Assembly: GCF_000312425.1 (NCBI RefSeq)
Contig: NZ_HE997181.1
Location: 3,198,729-3,262,728 of the forward strand
Source of the DNA: Reyranella massiliensis 521
GTDB taxonomy: Bacteria > Pseudomonadota > Alphaproteobacteria > Reyranellales > Reyranellaceae
Direction: 5' to 3'
Length of the DNA: 64,000 nucleotides
Position 1 is the stretch's first letter, and each line of letters opens with the position of its first letter. A program made the translations under genes and the position numbers. Below are positions 27,801 to 36,407 of the stretch, one piece after another. The notes under the pieces are model-generated. The model was given only the letters and a program-made list of their open reading frames with translations. It did not search any database and was not told the origin of the DNA.

Positions 27801-30800
27801 GTCGGCCGCGCTGCTCGCCGCGCATCTGGATGCGACGCTGCCGGCCGGACAGCAGAAGCCGTCCGCGCCGAAGCCCGTCGCCCCTCCTCCCCGCCTCGTT
27901 GCGCCGCCCCCTCAGGGCGAAGCCGAAGCGCGCGTGCGCCTCTACCGGCCTTCCGCCGCCAAGGCGTCGAGCGCCCTGACCAACACACAGCGCGACTACG
28001 TCGAAACGCTCGTCCGCAAGACCAACGAACGCACGCCGCTGTCCAAGGCCAGGACGCAGCATGACCGCGCCGTACTGGCCGATCCGCGCACCGCCGCAGG
28101 CTTCCGGCAGGAATGGAAGGAACTCACCTATCCGGTGATTGCCGCGTCCGCCAAGGGCTCCCGCATCCGCGACATCGACGGCAACGACTATATCGACCTG
28201 GTGAACGGCTACGGCCAGACCCTGTTCGGCCATTCGCCGGATTTCGTGACGAAGGCGGTCGAAGCGCAGCTCAAGGATGGCTTTCCGATAGGCCCCCAGA
28301 GCCCGCTCGCCGGCGAAGTGGCGTCGCTCGTCGCGGAGATGACGGGCGACGAGCGCGTGACCTTCTGCAACACCGGCTCGGAAGCGGTGATGGCGGCGAT
28401 GCGCGTCGCACGAGCCGTTACGGGGCGCGAGCGGGTCGTCGTATTCGCCAACGACTATCACGGGCAGTTCGACGAGGTGCTGGTGAAGGCCGGCGGCGGC
28501 GCGACCCGGGCCGCCGTGCCGGTCGCGCCCGGCATCCCGCCGGAGTCCGCCGCCAACATGACGGTGCTGCCCTACGGCGATCCCGCGAGCCTCGAGTGGA
28601 TCGAGGCCAACGGCGAGGAGATCGCCGCCGTGATGGTCGAGCCGGTGCAGAGCCGGCATCCCGACCTCAGGCCGCAGGCCTTCCTGCAGAAGCTGCGCGC
28701 GCTCACCGAGGCGAGCGGCACGGCACTCGTGTTCGACGAGATCGTCACCGGCTTTCGTGTCCACCCCGCCGGCATGCAGGCCGTGTTCGGCATCCGCGCC
28801 GACATGGCGACCTACGGCAAGGTCGTGGGCGGCGGCATGCCGATCGGGATACTGGCCGGCAAGGCGCGCTTCATGGACGCGCTCGACGGCGGCATGTGGC
28901 GCTACGGCGACGATTCGATCCCCGAGACCGCGCCGACTTTCTTCGCCGGCACCTTCGTGCGCCACCCGCTGGCACTCGCCGCCACCAAGGCCGTGCTGCT
29001 GCACCTGAAGGAGCAAGGTCCTGGTTTGCAAGAGCGGCTCGCCGAGCGCATGGGCACTCTTGTCGGGCAGCTCAACGGTGAACTCGAGCGGCGCGGGTTG
29101 AAGACGCGCCTCGAAACCTATTCGAGCTGGTTCTATGTGAGCTTTGCCGCAGAGGGCGCGCTCGCCTCGCTGTTCTGGCCGCAGATGCGCCAGCTCGGTG
29201 TTCACGTCCAGGAAGGCTATCCGTGCTTCCTGACGACCGCCCATTCCGATGCCGATATCGCCGCAATCCGGGAGGCCTTCAGGTCAACGCTCGACGCGCT
29301 GGAGGAAGGCGGCATCCTGAGCGAATCACGCTCGCCGGGCGTAGCAGCGACCGTCGTCGGGGAGTCGGCGCCGCTGACGGAGCCGCAGCTCGAGATCCTG
29401 GCCGCGGCACAGGTCGGTGACGACGCCTCCTGCGCCTTCAACGAATCGGTCAGCATCGCGTTTCAGGGCGAACTCGACGCCACCGCTCTCACGGCCGCCG
29501 TCAACGGCGTGGTTGCCCGCCATCAAGCGTTGCGTGGCCGAGTCGACCGTTCCGGCGAGAGGATGCACTTCGCGCCGACCTTGCAGCTCGATCTGACGCC
29601 GAAGGACATTTCCCGCGAAGCCGACCCGGCAGCTACACTGGCCACGCTCACCAACGCGGATGCTCGCACGGCCTTCGACCTCTGGAACGGCCCTCTGGTC
29701 CGCGCCGCGATGGTGCGGCTGGCGAAGGACCGTCACGTACTGGTCCTGACGGCTCACCACATCGTCTGCGATGGCTGGTCGATCAACATTTTGTTGAACG
29801 ATCTCGCGACGCTCTATCGAGCTGCGCGCACCGGCCAGCCGAGCGATCTGGCCCCTGCACCACTCTTCTCCGACTATGCGCTCGACCAGGCCCGAACCAA
29901 GGCGGCACGCGCCGACGACCTTCGCTACTGGACGGAAGTCTTCGCCGAGCCGCCGCCGCTGCCCGACCTGCCGACGGACCGTCCGCGACAGGCGCAGCGC
30001 AGCTACGCCGGCGCGACTTACGCCACCACCTTCGACGCCGGCCTTTGCAATGCGTTGAAGAAGATGGGCGCCGCGAGCGGCACAACCCTCTTCTCGGTCC
30101 TGTTCACCTCCCTGCAGACTGTCCTGGGCCGGCTGTCCGGCGCATCCGACATCGTGATGGGCGTGCCGGTCGCCGGCCAGTCGGTCGACGACATGCCCGA
30201 GCTGGTCGGCCATTGCGTGCAGATGCTGCCCTTGCGGGCCCCTCTGGCCTGGGACGCGCCCTTTGCCTCCCAGGTGGAAGCGACCGCCCCGCGGCTGCTC
30301 GACGGCTTCGACCATGCGCGCTGCACGTACGGCACGCTGGTGCGCGCCCTGCCGCTGCAGCGCGTCGCCAATCGGATGCCGTTGACCGAGTTTCAGTTCA
30401 ATCTGGAGCGTATCGCCGACAAGCTCGATTTCGGCGGCCTCGAAGTCGAGGTCACCCCCAATGCCAAGGCTGCCGTCAATTTCGACCTGTTCGTCAATGT
30501 GATCGAATCCGCCGCCGGCCTGCGCATCGATTGCGACTACAACAGCAGCCTGTTCGACGAGGCCACCATCGCGCGCTGGATGACGCACTATCGCTGCCTG
30601 CTCGAAGGCGTCGTGGCGGCACCGGCGACCCCGTTGGCCGCCCTGCCGCTTCTGTCGAGCGAGCAGGAGCGCTTCGTCCTCGACGCAGTCAACGACAGCG
30701 CTGCCGAGTATCCTGCTGCATCCTGCATTCAGGATCTGTTTGCGGCGCACGTTACCCGGAACCCGGATGCCGTCGCCTGCATCGACCGCATAGGCTCGTT

Positions 30801-32520
30801 GACCTATGCCGAGCTCGACCAGCGATCGACGCGCCTGGCGCAAGAGATCCTCGGCATCATGTCGACGCGCGGCGGCCGCATTGCCGTCGCCGTCGACAGG
30901 TCGCGCGCCCTGTTGATCGCCCTGCTCGCCGTCATGAAGTCGGGCCATGCCTACGTTCCGCTCGACATCGACCAGCCGCTGGAACGGCTGAGGCAGATCG
31001 CCATTACCGCGCAGATCGACGGCATCATCTGCCTCGACGACCGGGCCAGTGCCATCGCCCCCCACGCCTTCCCCTTGCGGCTCGACCGGATCAACCTCGA
31101 AGGGCGGCTCCAGAATCAGACCTTGCCGAAGGTGGCGGCCGACGCGTCGGCTTACGTCCTCTTCACCTCCGGTTCGACCGGCACGCCCAAAGGGGTCGAA
31201 GTTGGTCATCGCGCGCTGACCAACCTGATCAGCGACGTCGTGCGCCGCCTGGACGTCAAGGCCACCGACGTAACGATCGCCTCCAGTGCGGTCACTTTCG
31301 ATGTGGCGGCCACCGAGCTCTATGCACCGCTGGTCACCGGCGGGCGCGTGGTGATGAGCGAAACGGACGAAGTCAAAACCGGCATCGAACTGATCGCGCT
31401 CGCGAAGAAGGCCGGCGCCACGCTGATGCAGGCCACACCTACCTTGTGGCGCATGCTGCTCGAAGCGGGCTTCGCGTCCTGGCCGGGACTTCGCATGATC
31501 ACGGCCGGCGAGGCGATCTCGCGCGACACGGTCGACCGGCTTCTCGCAGGCGGGGGACGGCTGTGGAACCTGTACGGGCCAACCGAGGCCACCATCTATG
31601 CGTCTGGCATCGAGATGCACCCGGGAAAGAACGGGGTCACGATCGGCAAACCGCTGTCCAACATGCAGCTCTACGTGCTCGACGATCACGACCGGATCGT
31701 TCCGTTGGGCGCTGTTGGCAATCTCTTCATCGGCGGCGACGGACTTGCCAAGGGCTACTTCGACAACAGCGCCCTCACGGCGGCGGCGTTCCGCACGATC
31801 TCTCTGGCAGGCCGCCCCCCGCAACGGCTGTATCGAACCGGCGACCTTGCGCGGTTGCTGCCCTCGGGTGAATTCGAGCTCTACGGCCGCGTCGACCATC
31901 AGGTGAAGCTGCGCGGCTTTCGCATCGAACTCCAGGAAATCGAGAGCACGCTGCGTCTAGCCCCCGGCGTCCGAGATTGCGTAGTGTTGCTACGCGACGA
32001 CGCCGGCTCCGACCCCATGCTGGTGGCCTATGTCGTCGGCGTGCCGAAACCCGCCGGCCTCGCAAGCTTCCTCAAGGAACGGCTGCCCGACTACATGGTC
32101 CCGGCTCGATGGGTTGGCCTCGAGACCATGCCGGTCACGCCCAATGGCAAGGTCGACCGCAAGGCGCTCGCACCACCTACCCCGGCGGCGGCCGAGCCCA
32201 CCTCGGTCAAGCCGCGCACGCCGCTCGAAACACGCATCGCCGCCGTATGGGCCGATGTTATCGGCCTGCCGCACGTCGGCGTGAACGATCCGCTGTTCGC
32301 TTTGGGCGCCGACTCCCTGCAGGTCTTCCGCATCGCTGCACGGCTCGACCAGGCCGGCATCGCCATCAACGCCCGTGACCTCATGAAGAACCCGACAGTG
32401 GCCTCGCTGGCGGCGTCGCTGGAAGGCACTCCAGTAACCGCGCAGGAGCCCCCGGTGCGGCGTACTCCGTCACTTGCCGACTTCCGGCACGGCGCGCGAC
32501 GGCGTACCCTCGGATCGTGA
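24886..32520 (+). CDS. Hybrid PKS-NRPS: KS-AT-ACP-aminotransferase-C-A-PCP
   Basis: The protein has 2544 residues. Ketosynthase 1-435 has Cys183, His319 and His359. Acyltransferase about 530-820 has GHSVG (Ser623) and HAFH (719-722), which indicates malonyl-CoA. ACP Ser944 is in GFDSL. A class III PLP aminotransferase lies at about 1030-1470 (Lys1312 in TYGKVVGGGMPIG). The condensation domain at about 1496-1925 has intact HHIVCDG (1624-1630). The second adenylation domain at about 1940-2425 (FTSGSTGTPKG) has pocket residues DVTQIALIYK by manual alignment. PCP Ser2477 is in GADSL. Ketoreductase, dehydratase and methyltransferase are absent. The order matches the iturin/mycosubtilin beta-amino module but follows an amino-acid loader. 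ATGA and GTGA overlaps couple it to both neighbours. Confidence 0.95.
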   Translation: MNIPENAVAVIGLAGRFPGANDVAQFWRNIRAGVTSVTRFSDAELEDSFSADIRHNPNFVRARPILKDADKFDAEFFGMLPREAALTDPQHRLMLECAWTALEDAGYDPATYSGSIGVFAGSSMNTYLLTNVLAERLTADDFASDYQVGSYDALLGALSDTLATRIAYKLNLRGPAMTVQSACSTSLLAIAQACQSLLLYQSDMALAGGVSITFPQKRGYMHQEGGMVSPDGVCRPFDVNAAGTIFGDGAAIVLLKRLADAIDDGDHIYAVIRGSAVNNDGSDKVGFTAPSVRGQSEVIASAIAMAGIGPETIGYVECHGTATPLGDPIEFDGLMRGFGVHVVDKPSCALGSVKANIGHLDAAAGVTGLIKAVMALQHREIPPLTNFTQPNRHIDLAGSPFYFPTSLTGWAPGSAPRRAGVSAFGVGGTNVHVVLEEAPLLPAKRHVGPRHRRHLLPLSARNDAALAEAATALADHLAATPEIALEDVAHTLQAGRRAFDCRIAVAARSREDVVKALRTPPSAIKATGRAPLIFMFPGQGAQTAGMARDLHRDHALFRELVDQGIAIASPIVGPELKAQLLDPKAANGDATLFAQPALFIFEYALARLYMSWGFEPDAMVGHSVGEFVAACLGGVFSFDEGCRLVATRARIMQAMPPGAMLAVRLPEAALKAELGDALDIAAINAPSLCVVSGPQPDIDALSARLDAQGVMTRALAVSHAFHSRVLDPVLGDIERAAADTTLLAPQRAFVSSVTGKWIDAAQACDPKYWARHGREPVRFAEALATVAAEGEPFLLEVGPGRNLSALAAQIVDRRKLRGVVASLPDPENEDLDGALAALWSAGFTLDWTAVGAPQGRRISLPTYRFQRSRHWIERTARPVAASAPPVAKAVSAPSPAATLAPVADTIPAARADALQGEIVGILEHLSGVSGIDPNERFVELGFDSLLLGQVARAVEKKFKTRITFRQLLRDMPSAALLAAHLDATLPAGQQKPSAPKPVAPPPRLVAPPPQGEAEARVRLYRPSAAKASSALTNTQRDYVETLVRKTNERTPLSKARTQHDRAVLADPRTAAGFRQEWKELTYPVIAASAKGSRIRDIDGNDYIDLVNGYGQTLFGHSPDFVTKAVEAQLKDGFPIGPQSPLAGEVASLVAEMTGDERVTFCNTGSEAVMAAMRVARAVTGRERVVVFANDYHGQFDEVLVKAGGGATRAAVPVAPGIPPESAANMTVLPYGDPASLEWIEANGEEIAAVMVEPVQSRHPDLRPQAFLQKLRALTEASGTALVFDEIVTGFRVHPAGMQAVFGIRADMATYGKVVGGGMPIGILAGKARFMDALDGGMWRYGDDSIPETAPTFFAGTFVRHPLALAATKAVLLHLKEQGPGLQERLAERMGTLVGQLNGELERRGLKTRLETYSSWFYVSFAAEGALASLFWPQMRQLGVHVQEGYPCFLTTAHSDADIAAIREAFRSTLDALEEGGILSESRSPGVAATVVGESAPLTEPQLEILAAAQVGDDASCAFNESVSIAFQGELDATALTAAVNGVVARHQALRGRVDRSGERMHFAPTLQLDLTPKDISREADPAATLATLTNADARTAFDLWNGPLVRAAMVRLAKDRHVLVLTAHHIVCDGWSINILLNDLATLYRAARTGQPSDLAPAPLFSDYALDQARTKAARADDLRYWTEVFAEPPPLPDLPTDRPRQAQRSYAGATYATTFDAGLCNALKKMGAASGTTLFSVLFTSLQTVLGRLSGASDIVMGVPVAGQSVDDMPELVGHCVQMLPLRAPLAWDAPFASQVEATAPRLLDGFDHARCTYGTLVRALPLQRVANRMPLTEFQFNLERIADKLDFGGLEVEVTPNAKAAVNFDLFVNVIESAAGLRIDCDYNSSLFDEATIARWMTHYRCLLEGVVAAPATPLAALPLLSSEQERFVLDAVNDSAAEYPAASCIQDLFAAHVTRNPDAVACIDRIGSLTYAELDQRSTRLAQEILGIMSTRGGRIAVAVDRSRALLIALLAVMKSGHAYVPLDIDQPLERLRQIAITAQIDGIICLDDRASAIAPHAFPLRLDRINLEGRLQNQTLPKVAADASAYVLFTSGSTGTPKGVEVGHRALTNLISDVVRRLDVKATDVTIASSAVTFDVAATELYAPLVTGGRVVMSETDEVKTGIELIALAKKAGATLMQATPTLWRMLLEAGFASWPGLRMITAGEAISRDTVDRLLAGGGRLWNLYGPTEATIYASGIEMHPGKNGVTIGKPLSNMQLYVLDDHDRIVPLGAVGNLFIGGDGLAKGYFDNSALTAAAFRTISLAGRPPQRLYRTGDLARLLPSGEFELYGRVDHQVKLRGFRIELQEIESTLRLAPGVRDCVVLLRDDAGSDPMLVAYVVGVPKPAGLASFLKERLPDYMVPARWVGLETMPVTPNGKVDRKALAPPTPAAAEPTSVKPRTPLETRIAAVWADVIGLPHVGVNDPLFALGADSLQVFRIAARLDQAGIAINARDLMKNPTVASLAASLEGTPVTAQEPPVRRTPSLADFRHGARRRTLGS

Positions 32521-34748
32521 CGAACAGCGAACGCGACAGGCAGCTTCCGGCATCCGGCGAGGTGGACGGGCCGGCGTTCGCGTGTACGCCTCTGCAGGAA
32601 CGCTTTTGGGCACAGCAACATGCGCGCGGGCCACAGGGACTGAACGTCGCCATGCGATGGCAGGTCAACGGCACCCTTTCTCACACGGCCGCCGAAGGTG
32701 CACTCCAGGCATTGGTCCGGCGCCACGAGGTTCTGCGCACGTCCTTCCGGGAAGTCGACGGCAAGCTGGCGCAGATCGTGTGGCCCGCCTGTGCCGTGAA
32801 GCTCAACGAGATCGACCTCACGGTGCTCCCCCCTGGCGAGCGCGAAAAACACGCCGAAGAAATTGCGCGCGCCGAAGCGCTGGAGCCGATCGACCTTGAG
32901 AAGCCGCCGCTTCTGCGCGCGGCATTGCTGCGCCTGGCCTCAGGCCGTTCCGTGCTTCTGCTGACCTTGCACTCGATGATCGCCGACGGCTGGTCTACCG
33001 GGCTCATCGTCCGCGAATTCAGCGCCGCTGCCCATGAGATCGAGGCCGGTCGTCTCCCCGATCTCACCGAACCCGAGCTGCAGTTCGTGGACTACACGCT
33101 CTGGGAAAAGGAGCTGCTGTCGAGCAGCGATCTCGACGAGGCGCGCGCTTTCTGGAAGCGGAAGCTACAGGGCGTGGTCGGCACCGTTGTTCCGCCCGAC
33201 CATCAGGTCACGCCGGGCGCCGAAGCGCCGAGCCATCTTGCGTCGCTGCTGCTGCCGACGGAGCTGGGCCAGGTGGTCGAGGGGCGCGCGCGGCGCCACA
33301 ATGTCACGCTGTTCAACCTCGCCGCCGCAGCCCTCGCGCTGATGCTCCATCGCGTCACGGGCGAGGCCGAGATCGTATTCGGCTCGCAGGTTGCCAACCG
33401 TGAGGAGCCGGCGGCGGCCGACCTGATCGGCCCCACGGTGAACTCCGTCACCTTCCGCCTCCCCGTCGACGACCGCTCGACCTTGCATGCCTTCGTCGCA
33501 GCCGCCGCCGAGAGCATCCAGGAGGCGCTGCGTCACGAGCGTCTGCCCTTCGAGATTGCCGAGACCTTTTCCGCAGGCCGCGACGGCAAGCCGCTCCATT
33601 CCGTCAATCTCGTCCTGCACCGTTCCTACTCGGGCACCACCGAGACCGAGGGCGGAAGCGCAGGCCGCTTCAGCCTGATTTCGCTGCCGTCCTACTCATC
33701 GGGCCCACAATGGCCGCTCAACTTCTTCATGATCGGCCGCGACGAGGGTTGGCGTCTTTCCTGCGAAGCCGATGCATCGCTCTACGACCAGGCGACGGCA
33801 ACGGCGCTGCTCGGGATATGGCGGACATGCCTCGAGGCACTGGCGACGGCACCGGACGGGCCTATTGCCGACTGCGCGAGCGTGCAGGCCATCGCGCTGC
33901 CTCGCACTTCGCCACCTCCGCTCGCACGACCGGCCGTCGTGCCCGGCGGGCCGATACCGATGCGGGAGCCCGAACGACAGATCGTGCGCTTCCATGAGAA
34001 CGGCTCGCTGACGCCGATCGTCGTGCTCAACAACCGCTCGATCTACTATCAGCTCGCCCGGCATCTTGGCGAGGATCGTCCCTTAACCGACATCCTGATG
34101 TACCATCAGGGCCAGCAACCCAATCTTGGCGACCGCACGTTCGAGGATTTCGGCGACTATGCCGTGCGCCTGATCCGCCATGTGCAGCCGCACGGCCCCT
34201 ACATTCTGGGCGGACATTGCGTCTATGGCGTGCTGGCCTTCGAGGCGGCGCGGCAGCTCCGTCGCATGGGCGAGAAAGTGTCTCTGGTGGCGCTGTTCGA
34301 CAGTTGGGCTCCCGGCTACCGCGAAGACATGTCGCGCTTCGATCGCGCCCTACGCAATCAGCAGCTACGCCTCCACCACTACAAGGATCGTCTTGCCCAG
34401 TTCCGCCGCGGTGAAGTGAGCCTGAACGACATCGTACGCAAGCCGCTGCTCTATCGTCTTGGCATGCTGCCCAAGGAGGATGGGCCGGAACGGCCGGAGC
34501 TGCCGGGCGAGTGGTTCGACAGCTATATCTACGATTCGGTCACGCGCTTTCGGCCTGCGCCGTATGAGGGCGACGTCGTTCTGTTCCGCACCAAAGATCC
34601 GCTGCGCGGCCGCCTGTTCGACGAGCGGATGGGCTGGGGGCCGCTGGTGACCGGCCGTCTGACCAAGATCGACATCGACAGCGGCCACTTCGACATGTTT
34701 CGCGAGCGGCCGGCTGCCGAGATTGCGGCCTTCCTGCGGACTCAGTGA
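32517..34748 (+). CDS. NRPS release protein: degenerate condensation domain plus Cys thioesterase
   Basis: The protein has 743 residues from GTG 32517. Residues 20-435 form a condensation fold, but the HHxxxDG motif reads HSMIADG (152-158), so the catalytic second His is Ser153. Residues 485-740 form a type I thioesterase with GGHCVYG: the nucleophile is Cys568, not Ser; Asp595 (LFDSW) and His724 (SGHFD) complete a triad. No adenylation or carrier domain is present. It probably docks with the last PCP of the upstream synthetase and hydrolyses or cyclises the chain. The next gene starts in its stop codon (GTGA). Confidence 0.92.
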   Translation: MTNSERDRQLPASGEVDGPAFACTPLQERFWAQQHARGPQGLNVAMRWQVNGTLSHTAAEGALQALVRRHEVLRTSFREVDGKLAQIVWPACAVKLNEIDLTVLPPGEREKHAEEIARAEALEPIDLEKPPLLRAALLRLASGRSVLLLTLHSMIADGWSTGLIVREFSAAAHEIEAGRLPDLTEPELQFVDYTLWEKELLSSSDLDEARAFWKRKLQGVVGTVVPPDHQVTPGAEAPSHLASLLLPTELGQVVEGRARRHNVTLFNLAAAALALMLHRVTGEAEIVFGSQVANREEPAAADLIGPTVNSVTFRLPVDDRSTLHAFVAAAAESIQEALRHERLPFEIAETFSAGRDGKPLHSVNLVLHRSYSGTTETEGGSAGRFSLISLPSYSSGPQWPLNFFMIGRDEGWRLSCEADASLYDQATATALLGIWRTCLEALATAPDGPIADCASVQAIALPRTSPPPLARPAVVPGGPIPMREPERQIVRFHENGSLTPIVVLNNRSIYYQLARHLGEDRPLTDILMYHQGQQPNLGDRTFEDFGDYAVRLIRHVQPHGPYILGGHCVYGVLAFEAARQLRRMGEKVSLVALFDSWAPGYREDMSRFDRALRNQQLRLHHYKDRLAQFRRGEVSLNDIVRKPLLYRLGMLPKEDGPERPELPGEWFDSYIYDSVTRFRPAPYEGDVVLFRTKDPLRGRLFDERMGWGPLVTGRLTKIDIDSGHFDMFRERPAAEIAAFLRTQ

Positions 34749-35779
34749 GTCTCCTCAAGCTCCTTGCGCTTGGCGTTCTGATCCTGGCCGTCGTGCTGGT
34801 GGCAGCGGGCTGGTTGGTTTTCGTGCCGCGCCTGCCTGCCCCGGCCGGGCCGAATGCCGTTGTCCGTAGCGAAGCCACGATCAAGGATACCTCCGGCGCA
34901 GCGTTCGCCATCACGGTCTGGCAGCCGCGCGACCTCAAGGCATCGACGCCGCTCATCCTCTATTCGCCCGGCTGGGGAGGAACGCGCACGCAGAGCCAAG
35001 TCCAGGTCGAGACTCTCGCGAGCCATGGGTTCGTCGTCGTGGGCTGCGACGACTTCGCGAGCGATCCTGCGGCCGATCCCGATCGTGGCCTTTCTCTCGA
35101 ACTCCAGACCGATGCAGAAACTGCGGCGTCGATCGCACGGGCGGGCCGCCATGCGGTGGCCCAGGGCAGCCGGTTGCTGGACGTGCTAGCGGCGCTCGAA
35201 GCCGGGCAGGTGCCTGCCCTTGCCGGCCGGCTCGACCTCACGCGCGTCGGCATACTCGGCTACTCGATCGGGGGGACGTCGGGCCTTGCCGCGGCTGCAA
35301 GGGACCGGCGCATCGTAGCCGTGTTCAATGTCGATGGTGGACTGTTCGGGCCGGCAGCCGACGAGATCGTGGTGCAAGCATACTTCCTGCTGTCGAGCGA
35401 GGAAGCGTTCCCTTCCGAGGCGGATCTTGCCTCGTCCGTGGCCTTCACGCGCAACTACGCCATGATCAGCGCCCTGGACATCCCGCGCAACAAACGCCGC
35501 ATGGAGCAGCCGCAGAGCTACTGGGCGCAGCTTCCTGCAGCCAGCCATGGCGACCTTTCCGACGGGCTGTTCGCCCGCCCGCATCGCCTCTTCGCACGCA
35601 CCAACTTCGAGCGCTCGGCGATGAACGGAACCATCGAACGGCTCGAAGTTGCGTTCTTCCGCAACGCCCTGCTGGGCGATCCTGGTCCACTGAAATCCCT
35701 GATCGGCCGGAACGATCAGACGGTCCGGTGGATCAGCCCGACCGCGCCGTCGGCGGGAGCCGCCAACGCCCGGCAATAG
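34745..35779 (+). CDS. Membrane-anchored alpha/beta hydrolase of the NRPS operon
   Basis: The protein has 344 residues from GTG 34745, which overlaps the synthetase stop. An N-terminal hydrophobic helix (LLALGVLILAVVLVAAGWLVF) acts as signal anchor. The hydrolase part has ILYSPGWGG (oxyanion), LGYSIGGTSGLA (nucleophile Ser) and a late His in AASHGDLSDG, a layout like PAF-acetylhydrolase/dienelactone hydrolase relatives. Coupling to the NRPS genes suggests it processes, detoxifies or deacylates the product outside the cytoplasmic membrane. Its 3' end overlaps the convergent phosphopantetheinyl transferase gene by 64 bases. Confidence 0.85.
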   Translation: MSLLKLLALGVLILAVVLVAAGWLVFVPRLPAPAGPNAVVRSEATIKDTSGAAFAITVWQPRDLKASTPLILYSPGWGGTRTQSQVQVETLASHGFVVVGCDDFASDPAADPDRGLSLELQTDAETAASIARAGRHAVAQGSRLLDVLAALEAGQVPALAGRLDLTRVGILGYSIGGTSGLAAAARDRRIVAVFNVDGGLFGPAADEIVVQAYFLLSSEEAFPSEADLASSVAFTRNYAMISALDIPRNKRRMEQPQSYWAQLPAASHGDLSDGLFARPHRLFARTNFERSAMNGTIERLEVAFFRNALLGDPGPLKSLIGRNDQTVRWISPTAPSAGAANARQ

Positions 35780-36396
35780 TCGCCTGACGCCAGATACAGC
35801 CACCACTCGGGGGGCGATCCCGTGGGAGGAATGACCATCTCGGGCCGCGCCCCTGCAATCGACACCTCAAATTCATCGAGCGGCAATGACAAGCCGGTGC
35901 CCAGCGCCTTCACGACCGCTTCCTTCAGCGTCCATATCTGGAAGAAGGCTGCACGCGGATCGGCATGCCGCTCGATCGCAGCGACTTCGTTCGGATGGAA
36001 GTAGCGTCGGGCAAGACCGAGATGATCGGCCGAGCGCATGCCTTCGAGATCGGCACCGACCTCCAGCCCTTCGCTCACGGCAAGCAGGGCCTGATCCTGC
36101 GAGTGGCTGAGGCTGAAATGGATATCGGGCCGGTCGACGAGCCTGGGCTTGCCGAATTCGTTCTCCACGAAGACGAGGCTTCTCGGATCGCGACCGAGAT
36201 ATGCCCCCAGCAACGACCGCAAACGCGCGCGCGCCGCCGTAAAGCGCTGTCGCAGCAAGGCCGTCATGAACCGGCTGCTTCGCGCCCTCTCCGCTTCGTT
36301 CAGCAGCGCCTCGCCGGCTTCCCCGCACAGACTGTCGTCGTCGAGACACCACGACCAGAGATGGACCTCGTACCGGCGGAGCGTCTGCAGGCTCAT
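35716..36396 (-). CDS. 4'-phosphopantetheinyl transferase (Sfp type)
   Basis: The protein has 226 residues. FSLSHSQDQALLAVS, VGADLEGMR (Asp116 and Glu118, Mg2+ ligands) and WTLKEAVVKALGTGL (155-169) are the three Sfp motifs; GADLE replaces the usual GVDLE. It transfers phosphopantetheine from CoA to carrier-domain serines and should activate the three carrier domains of the adjacent synthetases. It is convergent with the NRPS operon and overlaps its last gene. Confidence 0.94.
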   Translation of the reverse strand: MSLQTLRRYEVHLWSWCLDDDSLCGEAGEALLNEAERARSSRFMTALLRQRFTAARARLRSLLGAYLGRDPRSLVFVENEFGKPRLVDRPDIHFSLSHSQDQALLAVSEGLEVGADLEGMRSADHLGLARRYFHPNEVAAIERHADPRAAFFQIWTLKEAVVKALGTGLSLPLDEFEVSIAGARPEMVIPPTGSPPEWWLYLASGDYCRALAAPADGAVGLIHRTV

Positions 36397-36407
36397 GGTT
36401 CGTTCTG

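Noticed and set aside
29326..31899. Very long open frame antisense to the PKS-NRPS gene
   Set aside because: Its composition is the mirror of the GC-rich synthetase gene, it has no recognisable domain, and the sense frame has intact NRPS motifs throughout.
22988..36396. Classical catecholate or hydroxamate siderophore cluster
   Set aside because: No salicylate, dihydroxybenzoate or ornithine hydroxylase gene and no TonB receptor is present; only the FecR neighbour hints at iron.
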